In this document: positions 35,491 through 44,022 of the stretch, piece by piece | Numbering within the stretch: the stretch's first letter is position 1 | Layout of the letters: the number at the start of each line of letters is the position of its first letter | Source of the DNA: Novosphingobium lentum NBRC 107847 | GTDB lineage: Bacteria > Pseudomonadota > Alphaproteobacteria > Sphingomonadales > Sphingomonadaceae | Direction of reading: 5' to 3' | Assembly: GCF_001590965.1 (NCBI RefSeq) | Contig: NZ_BCTW01000006.1 | Coordinates: forward strand, 1-64,000 | DNA: 64,000 bases | The notes under the pieces: generated by a model | What the model was told of the DNA's origin: nothing | What the model saw: only the letters and a program-made list of their open reading frames with translations | Database searches by the model: none | Translations under genes and position numbers: made by a program

Positions 35491-37023
35491 ATGGCCGATC
35501 GCTTGGGTAACAGCTTGTCCGGCGGGGCACCTGCCCCCGATGTCGATGTCGCGATCATCGGCGCGGGCATTTCGGGCATCAGCATGGCCGCGCACATGCA
35601 GGCAATCTGCCCCGACCGCACGTATGCGATGATCGAGCGGCGCGAGGCGCTGGGCGGCACCTGGGACCTGTTCCGCTATCCCGGCGTGCGGTCCGACAGC
35701 GACATGCACACGCTGGGCTTCGTGTTCGAGCCATGGAAGCACGAGAAGTCGATCGCCGACGGCCCCTCGATCCTCGATTACCTCAACCGCATCGTCGATG
35801 AACGCGGCATCCGCCCGCACATCCGGTTCCGCACCACGGTGCTGTCGGCCGACTGGAACGGCGCCACCGCGCAGTGGGAACTGGTGGTGGAACAGCCCGG
35901 CGCCGAGCGGCGGCGGATCACCGCGCGGTTGCTGTACCTGGGATCGGGCTATTACGATTACGACAACCCGCACGACGCGCAGTTCCCCGGGCGCGAGGAC
36001 TTCAAGGGCGACGTGATCCACCCGCAGTTCTGGCCCGAAGGCTATGACTACAGCGGCAAGCGCGTGGTGGTGATCGGATCGGGGGCGACGGCCGCCACCA
36101 TGGTCCCGGCGATGACTGACCGCGCGGACCACGTCACCATGCTGCAGCGCACGCCCACTTGGTACGCCGCCCGCCCCGCGCGCGATGCCATCGCCAACAC
36201 GCTGCGCAAGTTCCTGCCCGAAAAGCTGGCCTACACCATCACCCGCTTCAAGAACGTGCGGATGCAGGATTTCATCTTCAAGCAGGCGCGCACCAAGCCC
36301 GAAAAGGTCAAGGAATTCCTGACCAAACAGGCGAAGCAGGAACTGGGCGACAAGTACGATGCCGCCGCGTTCACCCCGCCGTACAACCCGTGGGAACAGC
36401 GGCTGTGCCTGATCCCCGACGGCGACCTGTTCAAGGCGATCAAGGCGGGCAAGGCCGACATCGTGACCGACCATATCGATCGGTTCGATGCCACCGGCAT
36501 CCAGCTGAAATCGGGCAAGCACCTCGATGCCGATACCATCATCACCGCTACCGGGCTGAAACTGGCCATCGCCGGAAAGATCGCGGTGAGCGTCAACGGC
36601 GCTCCGGTCGATTTCAGCGAGCGGTTCTACTACAAGGGCTGCATGTTCTCGAACGTGCCGAACCTGGCGGTGGTGTTCGGTTATCTCAACGCATCGTGGA
36701 CGCTGCGCGCCGATATCAACGCCGACTACATCTGCCGCCTGCTCAACCACATGAAGGCCAGGAACGCGGTGGTGGCGATGCCCGTGCTGCCCGACGATCA
36801 CCGCCTGCCCGAAGACAACATCTTCGATTTCTCGTCGGGCTATATCCAGCGCGGCATGCACCTGATGCCCAAAAGCGCGCAGGCCATGCCGTGGCGGCTG
36901 AACCAGGACTATGTGCGCGACCGCGTGTGGCTGAAGAACGATCCGATCGAGGACGGGATCATGCGGCTGGGCGGCCCGGCGGCGGCGGTGACGGCCGAGC
37001 CCGCGCTTGAGGCAGCGGAGTAA
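35491..37023 (+). CDS. Flavin monooxygenase, Baeyer-Villiger type
   Basis: A 510-aa FAD/NADPH-dependent monooxygenase that would insert oxygen into a ketone or oxidise a related carbonyl. The FAD-binding Rossmann motif is IGAGISG (about 23-29), followed by GGTWDLFRYPGVRSDSD. The NADPH motif is IGSGATA. The FxGxxxHxxxWP fingerprint appears as FKGDVIHPQFWP between the two nucleotide sites. The start at 35491 has GGGAGAG upstream. It is monocistronic, and no substrate is indicated by its neighbours. Confidence 0.92.
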   Translation: MADRLGNSLSGGAPAPDVDVAIIGAGISGISMAAHMQAICPDRTYAMIERREALGGTWDLFRYPGVRSDSDMHTLGFVFEPWKHEKSIADGPSILDYLNRIVDERGIRPHIRFRTTVLSADWNGATAQWELVVEQPGAERRRITARLLYLGSGYYDYDNPHDAQFPGREDFKGDVIHPQFWPEGYDYSGKRVVVIGSGATAATMVPAMTDRADHVTMLQRTPTWYAARPARDAIANTLRKFLPEKLAYTITRFKNVRMQDFIFKQARTKPEKVKEFLTKQAKQELGDKYDAAAFTPPYNPWEQRLCLIPDGDLFKAIKAGKADIVTDHIDRFDATGIQLKSGKHLDADTIITATGLKLAIAGKIAVSVNGAPVDFSERFYYKGCMFSNVPNLAVVFGYLNASWTLRADINADYICRLLNHMKARNAVVAMPVLPDDHRLPEDNIFDFSSGYIQRGMHLMPKSAQAMPWRLNQDYVRDRVWLKNDPIEDGIMRLGGPAAAVTAEPALEAAE

Positions 37024-37105
37024 GTTGCGTCCCCGCGCAGGCGGTCGCGCGCCGCTGATCCTGCCATCGCCCCAGGCCCCGCCTTGCGGCCCTTGGCCGG
37101 AAGTT

Positions 37106-37125
37106 ATCCTGAGCTCGTCGAAGGG
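37106..37125. repeat. Single copy of the CCTGAGC-TCGAAGG repeat
   Basis: ATCCTGAGCTCGTCGAAGGG differs by a few bases from the arms at 27621-27701. It lies in the gap after the monooxygenase gene, which also carries a GTCCCCGCGCAGGCGG-like motif (37027-37043) related to the hairpin at 75-105. Another degenerate copy is at 37973-37990. Confidence 0.6.
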
Positions 37126-37192
37126 CGGGGAAGCATGAAGGAAACACAACCCGCGTTTGCTTGGACGGCGCTTTGAGCTATCGCGGCCTACC

Positions 37193-37954
37193 ATGACCGA
37201 ACCCCAACGCATCTGGACCGCCGCGCTGATCGTCGTCGGCGATGAAATCCTCTCCGGCCGGACGCAGGACAAGAACATCGCGCAAGTCGCCACGTGGCTG
37301 GGCGTGCAGGGCATCCGCCTGCGCGAAGTGCGCGTGGTGCCCGATGTCGAGGAAGCCATCGTCGAGGCGGTCAACGCGCTGCGCGCGCGCAACGACTACC
37401 TGTTCACCACCGGCGGCATCGGCCCGACTCACGACGACATCACGGTCGATTCGGTGGCGAAAGCACTGGGCGTGCCCGTGGTGATCCACCCGGCGGCGCG
37501 CGCGATCCTCGAACACTATTACGCCACGCGCGGGGGCCTCAATGAAGGCCGCCTGCGCATGGCGCGCGTGCCGCAAGGCGCCGACCTGATCGAGAACCGC
37601 ATGTCGGGCGCGCCGGGCATCCGCATCGGTCCGGTGTTTTTGATGGCGGGGGTGCCGCACATCACCGCCGGAATGCTCGACGCGCTGACCGGGCAGCTTG
37701 AGGGCGGCCTGCCGCTCAAATCGCTGACGATCGGCTGCTGGGTGCCCGAAAGCGAGATCGCCGAGCTGCTCTACCAGACCGAGAAAGCACACGAAGGCTG
37801 CCAGATCGGCAGCTACCCGTTCTTCCGCGAAGGCAAGGTCGGCGCCAATTTCGTGATCCGCTCGACCGATGATGCGGCGCTGGTGGAGTGCGGGAAAGCG
37901 CTGGAAGCCGGCCTGGCCGCGACCGGACGCGAGACGGTTGCGGGGGGGATTTAG
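37193..37954 (+). CDS. CinA/MoaB-type molybdopterin-binding domain protein
   Basis: A 253-aa protein of the short competence/damage-inducible protein A-like family, which holds a molybdopterin-binding (MoCF_biosynth) domain. IVVGDEILSGRTQDKN at residues 14-29 and TTGGIGPTHDDIT at about 77-89 are the signature segments. The C-terminal nicotinamide-nucleotide amidase domain of full-length CinA is missing, as in many alphaproteobacteria. Activity is not certain (possibly pyrophosphatase-like). Start at 37193 within the CTACC-ATG context. Confidence 0.88.
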   Translation: MTEPQRIWTAALIVVGDEILSGRTQDKNIAQVATWLGVQGIRLREVRVVPDVEEAIVEAVNALRARNDYLFTTGGIGPTHDDITVDSVAKALGVPVVIHPAARAILEHYYATRGGLNEGRLRMARVPQGADLIENRMSGAPGIRIGPVFLMAGVPHITAGMLDALTGQLEGGLPLKSLTIGCWVPESEIAELLYQTEKAHEGCQIGSYPFFREGKVGANFVIRSTDDAALVECGKALEAGLAATGRETVAGGI

Positions 37955-37998
37955 CGTCCTTGGGAATCGCTCGTCCTGAGCATGTCTAAAGCAACTCG

Positions 37999-38448
37999 CT
38001 ACCTTGGGCTCACTCCCAATCCCACGCGTGCAAGGCCTGCGCGCAGCTTTGCCGACAGTGTCGTCGGAGCACACAGCCGGATATTTTCGGTCCACTGCAC
38101 GCCCTCGCTCAGCGAAAAGGCGCGGACCACGGCCCGTCCGTTCGGCCGCGCCGCGACCTCGATCGGCCCATCGTTGATGACCGAAAATCCATTTTCGCCT
38201 CGCCCGACATGCGACACGACTTCGGTCTCGTTGGCGGGTCCCATGCTCTGGTTGGGGCCGTAGAAATATACGCTGCCGAACCGGCCGGCGCGCTTGACGT
38301 AGGCTATGGCGGCCGTGCCGCAGGCGGTTTCGGCTTTGACCCAGATGCCGTCGGCTATGGGCAGTCGGGCGACTTGAGCGGATACCGGCGAGGCGGAAGT
38401 ACCCATGGCAACGAGGAGCAGGGCTGAACGAAGAAAGGACATGGCCAT
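37999..38448 (-). CDS. Secreted hypothetical protein
   Basis: A 149-aa protein with a signal peptide (1-25, ending SAQ-VA), probably periplasmic. The mature part has two cysteines (TACGTAA and IRLCAPT) that could pair. It contains GIWVKAETACG and GPNQSMGPANETEVVSHVGRG segments that match no family I know. GAGGAG lies 5 bp before the first ATG. It converges with the CinA-like gene. Confidence 0.65.
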   Translation of the reverse strand: MAMSFLRSALLLVAMGTSASPVSAQVARLPIADGIWVKAETACGTAAIAYVKRAGRFGSVYFYGPNQSMGPANETEVVSHVGRGENGFSVINDGPIEVAARPNGRAVVRAFSLSEGVQWTENIRLCAPTTLSAKLRAGLARVGLGVSPR

Positions 38449-38643
38449 GGCAACTCCTCTATGGGACGCGCACTTTCGCCATTTTTGAACAATTCGGCAA
38501 CACGAAGTCGAACCCGTAACTTTCGTAGCGATAATCTGCAGACGAAATGCGCCGAAAAGACCCTCCCCTATCGGCCTTAGAATCCGCAGGTTTCGACAGC
38601 CTCACACGGCACCACGATTCCAAAGCGAATGGCGGGGAATATC

Positions 38644-38871
38644 CTATTTCCCGCGCGTTGCCGCGACTCGCGCCTGCGCATTTTCGAACAACCCGACAAT
38701 CTGGGCTCCGTGATTCGCTTCGACATCTTCAACGCCATCGTCGAGAAAATGATCGCCCCGCTCGATTGCTTGCGCAAGATAGAGAATGACCCGGTTGAGG
38801 CTGTCGTGATTTTCGGGAGGCGGCGCTGCAGCACGCAACCATTGCACGATTCGTGTTCGTTCGTCGGCCAT
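38644..38871 (-). CDS. Small hypothetical protein (paralog of 34077-34370)
   Basis: A 75-aa soluble protein related to the one at 34077 through RxxIVxWLRxA and LxxVxxYxAxAIERGDH. A strong ribosome site (GGAGGA, 3 bp before the ATG) supports the start. Function is unknown. No clear EcfG promoter was seen for this copy. It is flanked by the secreted protein gene and the rplA terminator. Confidence 0.7.
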   Translation of the reverse strand: MADERTRIVQWLRAAAPPPENHDSLNRVILYLAQAIERGDHFLDDGVEDVEANHGAQIVGLFENAQARVAATRGK

Positions 38872-38990
38872 AGTTCCTCCGAGGAGCTATCCGAAAGGGT
38901 TACACCATTATCGCACTTGCGAAAGCCTGAACGGCCTCACTTCGGATCATTATAAATCGCCGGGCTGCGGTGGGCCGCCGCAGGCATACG

Positions 38991-39022
38991 AAAAAGGCCG
39001 GAAAGGTTTCCCCTCCCGGCCT
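38991..39022 (-). terminator. Rho-independent terminator of the rplK-rplA transcript
   Basis: On the minus strand AGGCCGG pairs with CCGGCCT around a 14-nt loop and is followed by TTTTT. It lies 27 bp past the rplA stop and so ends the secE-nusG-rplK-rplA region transcript. Confidence 0.85.
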
Positions 39023-39048
39023 CTTCAATTCGGTATGTCGGCTAAGCC

Positions 39049-39750
39049 TTACCCAGCGTGGATCAGCGCCACGTCGAGTTTGAGGCCGGGGCCCATCGAC
39101 GACGAGAGCGCGACCTTCTGGAGGTACTTGCCCTTGGCGCCGGCCGGCTTGGCTTTGACGATCGCATCGACGAAGGCGTCGAAGTTGGCGCGGATCGCGG
39201 CGTCAGTGAAGCTCATCTTGCCGATGCCGGCGTGGATGATCCCGGCCTTTTCGACGCGGAATTCGATCTGGCCGCCCTTGGCGGCCTTGACCGCTTCGGC
39301 CACGTTCGGGGTGACGGTGCCCAGCTTGGGGTTCGGCATCAGGCCCTTGGGGCCCAGCGTCTTGCCCAGGCGGCCGACCACGCCCATCATGTCGGGCGTG
39401 GCGATCACGCGGCCGTAATCGAGGTTGCCGGCCAGCATGTCTTCCATCAGGTCTTCGGCGCCGACCTTGTCGGCACCAGCGGCCAGAGCGGCTTCGGCCT
39501 TGTCACCGCGTGCGAACACGGCAACCTTGACGTCCTTGCCGGTGCCCGAAGGCAGCGTGACCATGCCGCGGACCATCTGGTCGGCGTGGCGCGGATCGAC
39601 GCCCAGGTTCAGCGCGACTTCGACGGTTTCGTCGAACTTGGTGGTCTTGAGGTCACGCAGCGTCTGCAGCGCCTCGTCGACGCCATAGAGCTTCATGTTG
39701 TCACCCAGCTTTGCGGCGAGCGACTTCTGCTTCTTGCTTTGCATGGTCAT
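39049..39750 (-). CDS. rplA: 50S ribosomal protein L1
   Basis: A 233-aa component of the large-subunit L1 stalk and, in many bacteria, a translational repressor of the L11-L1 mRNA. Family segments include [23 protein letters not shown], in parts, and [17 protein letters not shown]. The start at 39750 is preferred because GGAGGG lies 8 bp before it, inside the rplK 3' end. The gap to rplK is 4 bp. A strong terminator follows. Confidence 0.97.
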   Translation of the reverse strand: MTMQSKKQKSLAAKLGDNMKLYGVDEALQTLRDLKTTKFDETVEVALNLGVDPRHADQMVRGMVTLPSGTGKDVKVAVFARGDKAEAALAAGADKVGAEDLMEDMLAGNLDYGRVIATPDMMGVVGRLGKTLGPKGLMPNPKLGTVTPNVAEAVKAAKGGQIEFRVEKAGIIHAGIGKMSFTDAAIRANFDAFVDAIVKAKPAGAKGKYLQKVALSSSMGPGLKLDVALIHAG

Positions 39751-39754
39751 CGGA

Positions 39755-40186
39755 TCAGCCCTCCACAACCGACAAGCCCATGGCGCGGGCGGAACCTTCG
39801 ATGATCTTCACCGCTGCGTCGAGGTCGTTGGCGTTGAGATCGACCATCTTCGCCTTGGCGACGTCGGCGAGCTGCGCGCGCGTGATCGTTCCCGCGCTGA
39901 CCTTGCCCGGCTCCTTCGAACCGGCCTTGAGGCCCAGCGCCTTCTTGATCAGGAATGTGGCGGGCGGGGTCTTGGTCACGAACGTGAAGCTGCGGTCGGC
40001 AAACACGGTGATCACGGTGGGCAGCGGCGTGCCCTTTTCGACTTCCTGCGTGGCAGCGTTGAACTGCTTGCAGAATTCCATGATGTTGACGCCGCGCTGA
40101 CCCAGCGCCGGCCCGATCGGCGGGGCGGGCTTGGCTTCGCCTGCAGCAACCTGCAGCTTGATATAGCCTTCAATCTTCTTGGCCAC
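39755..40186 (-). CDS. rplK: 50S ribosomal protein L11
   Basis: A 143-aa protein forming the GTPase-associated centre on 23S rRNA. The Pro-rich N-terminal signature [20 protein letters not shown] is present, and the C-terminal domain contains [16 protein letters not shown]. It lies directly upstream of rplA. A 185-bp leader separates it from nusG and holds GC-rich inverted repeats (GCGCCCC/GGGGCGC near 40309-40333). Confidence 0.97.
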   Translation of the reverse strand: MAKKIEGYIKLQVAAGEAKPAPPIGPALGQRGVNIMEFCKQFNAATQEVEKGTPLPTVITVFADRSFTFVTKTPPATFLIKKALGLKAGSKEPGKVSAGTITRAQLADVAKAKMVDLNANDLDAAVKIIEGSARAMGLSVVEG

Positions 40187-40371
40187 GGGGGCCTCCTTTC
40201 GTCCTGTCGGGCCGGTAGCAACCGGAACCCTCAGAGTGAGCGGTCAGACAGCGCCGAGGCGCCTCCCGCACGGAATTTCCGCCAGGGAATCCTGCCGGAA
40301 GCGCGCGCCCCTAACGGTTCGGGGCGCGAATTGCAAGGACGGTGACCTCTCTGCCCCGAAGGGGCGAGGGA

Positions 40372-40908
40372 TTACTTCGCCAGTTCGACGTGTTCGAAAT
40401 CCAGTTCCACCGGGGTGGCGCGGCCGAAGATCGAGACCGAGACCTTGACCCGGTTCTTGTCGAAATCGAGTTCTTCCACGATGCCGTTGAAGCTGGCGAA
40501 CGGACCGTCGAGGACCTTGACCGAATCGCCGATCTCGTAGTCGACCGACACCTTCTGGCGCGGCTGCGCGGCGGCCTGTTCGCGCGCGCCAAAATAGCGC
40601 GCGGCCTCACCTTCGCTGATCGGCTGCGGCTTGCCGCTGGAGCCGAGGAAGCCGGTGACCTTGGGCGTGTTCTTGACGAGGTGATAGACATCGTCGTTCA
40701 TCGCCAGCTTGGCCAGAACGTAGCCCGGCATGAACTTGCGCTCGACCTGGATCTTCTTGCCGCGCTTGACCTCGGTCACGGTTTCGGTCGGCACTTCGAC
40801 CGCTTCGACCAGCTGCGAAAGCCCCATGCGCTCGGCATCGGACAGGATCGATTCGCGAACCTTGTTCTCGAAGCCGGAATAAGCGTGGATGATGTACCAG
40901 CGGGCCAT
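40372..40908 (-). CDS. nusG: Transcription termination/antitermination factor NusG
   Basis: A 178-aa protein that binds RNA polymerase and couples transcription to Rho or ribosomes. The NGN domain opens ARWYIIHAYSGFENKVRESI, and the C-terminal KOW domain contains GDSVKVLDGPFASFNGIVEE. Order secE-nusG-rplK-rplA is the classical one. Start 40908 is 48 bp after the secE stop. Confidence 0.97.
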   Translation of the reverse strand: MARWYIIHAYSGFENKVRESILSDAERMGLSQLVEAVEVPTETVTEVKRGKKIQVERKFMPGYVLAKLAMNDDVYHLVKNTPKVTGFLGSSGKPQPISEGEAARYFGAREQAAAQPRQKVSVDYEIGDSVKVLDGPFASFNGIVEELDFDKNRVKVSVSIFGRATPVELDFEHVELAK

Positions 40909-40956
40909 GGAATGCTCTTGCCTTTGTAAACTTGCAGATCGGTCAGACGCGCAGGA

Positions 40957-41151
40957 TCAGACTAGCGACAGCAGCCATCGGACGATAGCGCCAAACAGCG
41001 TGTCGACGCCCAGGAAGAACACCGACAGGATCACCATCATCAACCCCACGAAGATCGCGGTGGTGGTGGTTTCCTTGCGCGTCGGCCATACGACCTTGGA
41101 CGCTTCGGCGCGCACCTGGCGGATGAATTCACCGGGGCTGGTCTTGGCCAT
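40957..41151 (-). CDS. secE: Preprotein translocase subunit SecE
   Basis: A 64-aa single-helix SecE of the SecYEG channel. A conserved amphipathic stretch (FIRQVRAEASKVVWPTRKET) is followed by one membrane helix (AIFVGLMMVILSVFFLGVD). The start at 41151 (MAKTSPGEF) is chosen over 41199, because the extension has no family similarity. The tRNA-Trp upstream of secE, often adjacent, is here separated by two envelope-protein genes. Confidence 0.95.
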   Translation of the reverse strand: MAKTSPGEFIRQVRAEASKVVWPTRKETTTTAIFVGLMMVILSVFFLGVDTLFGAIVRWLLSLV

Positions 41152-41334
41152 GTTTCCTGCCGTCTTCCGTCTTGAAAAATGCGTGTCGTCTTCCACCATG
41201 GCCCCATCGCCGCCCCGGCGGGACCGGGAGGGGCTTTGGCGTTTCCGATGTCGGAAGTGGGTGGCATTTAGGCAAACATCGCACGAAACGCAAGGGCGCG
41301 GCTGGAGCGGGTCGAGGCAAACGCCCCCCGGCGG

Positions 41335-42081
41335 TCAATCCTGCCCGTCGGGGCGGGGACCGGTGCGGATCCATTCCTGGTCGTAATCGACCTCCGCCGC
41401 GATCTGTCGGCCGGTGGCATCGGTCGCCGGGCGGAAGCGGAAGCGCTGCAACACGAGCCGGCAGGTCGTCTCGTCCAGATCGCGATCGCCCGACCCGTGG
41501 GTCACGCGGCAGCCGGTGGGGCGACCTTCGGCCGAAACGGCGACTTCGGTTTCGACCGTGCCCTGCGCCCCGCGCAGCCGCGCGCCTTGCGGCAGGTCGG
41601 ACTGCTTGATCTTGCCGCCGATCCATTCGGGATCGCTGCCGCCGCCATCCCCGTCACCGCCCCCGCCGGTTCCGTTGCCCGCGCCGCCGGCACCGCTGCC
41701 GTTGCCGGTATCGCCCGCGCCGGCGCGTGCAGCGGAGCCCGAGCCCGGCTGCGGCGCGGTGGGGATGGTGGGGGGCAGGATCGTGCGCACGGCGAACACC
41801 GGCGCGGCCTCAGCCTTCTTCGCCTCGGGCGCGGGCGCGTTGCGGGCCGCGCTGGCGTGGTGTTCGGGCGTGGGCGGCGGCGTGGGTGTCGGCGTTGGCG
41901 AGGGCGTGGCAGCAGGAAACGCCACCGCGACGATGTCACTGGTCTTTTGCAGGACCATGCCGCCGCTCAGCCCGTTGAGCAGAACCAGAAGCAACCCGAC
42001 GTGAATCGCCGCCGTCGCGACAAGCGCAACTACCCGCGACCTGTTTTCGGTATCATCCGGTCCAGTTGCGCTGGTCGCCAT
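41335..42081 (-). CDS. TonB-like energy transducer protein
   Basis: A 248-aa protein with an N-terminal membrane anchor (about 20-45), a Pro/Thr-rich stretch (TPSPTPTPTPPPTPEH), a Gly-rich linker (about 120-155) and a C-terminal TonB-like domain. In that domain GTVETEVAVSAEGRPTGCRV and LQRFRFRPATDATGRQ are typical. It probably transmits energy to outer membrane receptors. The protein at 61700-62449 has the same architecture and a matching FRFRPA-IDQNG end. An ATG at 42105 is an alternative start. Confidence 0.82.
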   Translation of the reverse strand: MATSATGPDDTENRSRVVALVATAAIHVGLLLVLLNGLSGGMVLQKTSDIVAVAFPAATPSPTPTPTPPPTPEHHASAARNAPAPEAKKAEAAPVFAVRTILPPTIPTAPQPGSGSAARAGAGDTGNGSGAGGAGNGTGGGGDGDGGGSDPEWIGGKIKQSDLPQGARLRGAQGTVETEVAVSAEGRPTGCRVTHGSGDRDLDETTCRLVLQRFRFRPATDATGRQIAAEVDYDQEWIRTGPRPDGQD

Positions 42082-42134
42082 AGGCAGCGAAGCCACCGGG
42101 CGCATTGCGGCACCCGGCGGCGTTCCGCACGCGA

Positions 42135-42443
42135 TCAGCGGCGCTGGTACGTGCAGCGCTTCTTGGCGGTGATCGAACGATCGATCGCACGACCGCCCAG
42201 CGCACCGCCGACCGCGCCCACTGCCGGGCCCAACAGGCCATGGCCGATCACCGCGCCGCCCAGCACTGCGCCGCCAACGCCGCCCGCGACGAGCCCGGCC
42301 GTGCCGCTGGAATGGCGGCACGACTTGTACACGGTGGTGTTGCTGTAGTGGCGACGCGTTTTCGCCATCGAATCGGTGGCAAAGGTCATCGACACCGGCA
42401 TCGCCAGAGCGACGGCGGCAAGCGTGGCTAAAGTCTTACGCAT
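42135..42443 (-). CDS. Glycine-zipper secreted protein
   Basis: A 102-aa exported protein with a signal peptide (1-25) and a glycine-zipper segment (about 50-85: GLVAGGVGGAVLGGAVIGHG, then AVGAVGGALGGRAIDRS) that likely packs into or against the outer membrane. The Gly-zipper/17-kDa-antigen-like architecture is common in proteobacteria. The start at 42443 has GGGG 7 bp upstream. It is 53 bp upstream of the TonB-like gene and in the same direction. Confidence 0.75.
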   Translation of the reverse strand: MRKTLATLAAVALAMPVSMTFATDSMAKTRRHYSNTTVYKSCRHSSGTAGLVAGGVGGAVLGGAVIGHGLLGPAVGAVGGALGGRAIDRSITAKKRCTYQRR

Positions 42444-42581
42444 GGGGTTCCCCTTCATCGTGTACAAAGTTTAATGTGCTCCGCTGAACGGAACGCAACC
42501 GTCGGGAAATGGTTGCATGCCCTTCGTGGCACAATCTGGCGCACATGGCCTGAACTTCGCGCAACACAAATGAAAGGGAAA

Positions 42582-42657
42582 TGGCAGGAGTGGAGGGATT
42601 CGAACCCCCGGCCCTCGGTTTTGGAGACCGATGCTCTACCAGCTGAGCTACACTCCT
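42582..42657 (-). tRNA. tRNA-Trp (anticodon CCA)
   Basis: Read on the minus strand: acceptor AGGAGTG/CACTCCT, D arm GCTC-AGCTGGTA-GAGC, anticodon arm TCGGT-CTCCAAA-ACCGA giving CCA (Trp), T arm GGGGGTTCGAATCCC, and encoded CCA at the 3' end (42582-42584). Complete cloverleaf. Upstream of the secE region, as in many bacteria. Confidence 0.96.
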
Positions 42658-42721
42658 GTGCGCCGCCGCCCTTAGTGGGTTGACCCGCGCAGCACAAGCG
42701 ACGGAAAGCACAAGTCGACAC

Positions 42722-43555
42722 ATGACGGTTACCTCGCCTCCGAATCGCCCAGCGATCATCCCGCCGGACCTGCTGCTGAAGGCCTATCGCGCCGGGATTT
42801 TCCCGATGGCGGACAGCCGCGAGGATCCCGACGTCTACTGGGTGGAGCCCAAGCAGCGCGCCATCCTGCCGCTGGACGGATTTCACTGCTCGCACTCGCT
42901 GGCGCGCACGTTGCGCCGCGAACGGTTCCGGGTGACGTGCAACGCCGCGTTCGATTCGGTGATCGACGCCTGCGCCGCGCCGCGGGCCGAGGCCGAAGAC
43001 AGCTGGATCAGCACCCGGATCAGGGACAGCTACCGCACGCTCAACCGGCTGGGACAGGCCCACTCGATCGAGTGCTGGCAGGGCGAGGTGCTGGTGGGCG
43101 GGCTGTATGGCGTGGGATTTTCGCGCGTGTTCTGCGGCGAAAGCATGTTCTCGCTGCTGCCCGATTCATCCAAGGTGGCGCTGGCGTGGCTGGTGGCGGC
43201 GCTGCGCCGCGCGGGCGCGCGCCTGCTCGATTGCCAGTTCATCACGCCCCATCTGGCCTCGATGGGCGCGGTGGAAATTCCGCAGGCGCGCTACCTCGCG
43301 CTGCTCGACCAGGCCCAGCATGCAGGACTGGCCCAGCGCGACGAACCGGGTCAGCGAACCGGCGCGGGCGGCACGGCGGCGGCCGGGGTGGGTGCGGCCG
43401 TGGGGGTCGTGGCCGGTGCGGGGGTACTGGGGCGCGCTGCCGAAGGGGCCGCAGCGGATTTGCCCGAAGGCTTCGCCGCGCTGCTCGACGATGCCCTGGC
43501 ATCCTCTTCCTCGCCGGGGAACTTCATCGCGCAGTCTTTCACCCACACGTCATAG
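42722..43555 (+). CDS. aat: Leucyl/phenylalanyl-tRNA--protein transferase
   Basis: A 277-aa N-end-rule enzyme that attaches Leu/Phe to proteins with N-terminal Lys/Arg for ClpAP degradation. The family core runs about 14-205: LKAYRAGIFPMADSR, YWVEPKQRAILPLDGFH and GLYGVGFSRVFCGESMFS, then DCQFITPHLASMGAVEIPQ. The last 70 residues are an Ala/Gly-rich extension ending GNFIAQSFTHTS. They lie antisense to the DUF2155 gene for 205 bp, so the true C-terminus is uncertain. The start at 42722 follows the tRNA-Trp region. Confidence 0.93.
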   Translation: MTVTSPPNRPAIIPPDLLLKAYRAGIFPMADSREDPDVYWVEPKQRAILPLDGFHCSHSLARTLRRERFRVTCNAAFDSVIDACAAPRAEAEDSWISTRIRDSYRTLNRLGQAHSIECWQGEVLVGGLYGVGFSRVFCGESMFSLLPDSSKVALAWLVAALRRAGARLLDCQFITPHLASMGAVEIPQARYLALLDQAQHAGLAQRDEPGQRTGAGGTAAAGVGAAVGVVAGAGVLGRAAEGAAADLPEGFAALLDDALASSSSPGNFIAQSFTHTS

Positions 43556-44022
43556 ACGGGGTGCTCGACCACGTTGAGCGACGGCGAGTTCCTGAACAGC
43601 CAGCCCGAGAAGATCTTGTGCCAGGCAAGGCGCTCCTGCGTGGTCGCGCGCTCTTCCACGAACAGCTGCACGAACGCGCCCGTTTCCGGCGGATCTTCCC
43701 ACGGCGCGGTCCGCTCGCACGTGGACAGCTTGACGATGGCGTTGCCGATGCGGCGCGATTCGCCGGTCTTGAGCACGATGTCCTGCGTCAGGTTGTTGCG
43801 CTTGTTGAGGAAGCCCAGCGTCGCCACGCGATCCTTGACCGGGGTGCCGTAGTTGCTTTCGACGATCGCGCCCGACCCTTGCGCCACGGGCGCGCCGCTG
43901 CCGGCCGTTTCAGGCGGCGGCGCAGGTTCTGCGTTGCGGTTGCAGCCGGCCAGCGCGAGCATGCCCGCGCAACCCAGCGCCATCGCCACCCCGGGGCGCA
44001 TCGACGTCATGGCCCGGGTCAT
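43351..44022 (-). CDS. DUF2155 lipoprotein-like protein
   Basis: A 223-aa protein with a lipobox (MLALAGC, near residue 22), probably lipid-anchored in the envelope. The DUF2155 domain covers about residues 58-160 (FLNKRNNLTQDIVLKTGES, FVQLFVEERATTQERLAWHK, FSGWLFRNSPSLNVVEHPVYD). The remaining tail is Ala/Pro/Ser-rich low complexity and overlaps aat antisense by 205 bp. The start overlaps the NDUFA12 stop by one base (TGATG). In alphaproteobacteria this gene commonly follows the NDUFA12-type gene; the role is unknown. Confidence 0.88.
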   Translation of the reverse strand: MTRAMTSMRPGVAMALGCAGMLALAGCNRNAEPAPPPETAGSGAPVAQGSGAIVESNYGTPVKDRVATLGFLNKRNNLTQDIVLKTGESRRIGNAIVKLSTCERTAPWEDPPETGAFVQLFVEERATTQERLAWHKIFSGWLFRNSPSLNVVEHPVYDVWVKDCAMKFPGEEEDARASSSSAAKPSGKSAAAPSAARPSTPAPATTPTAAPTPAAAVPPAPVR

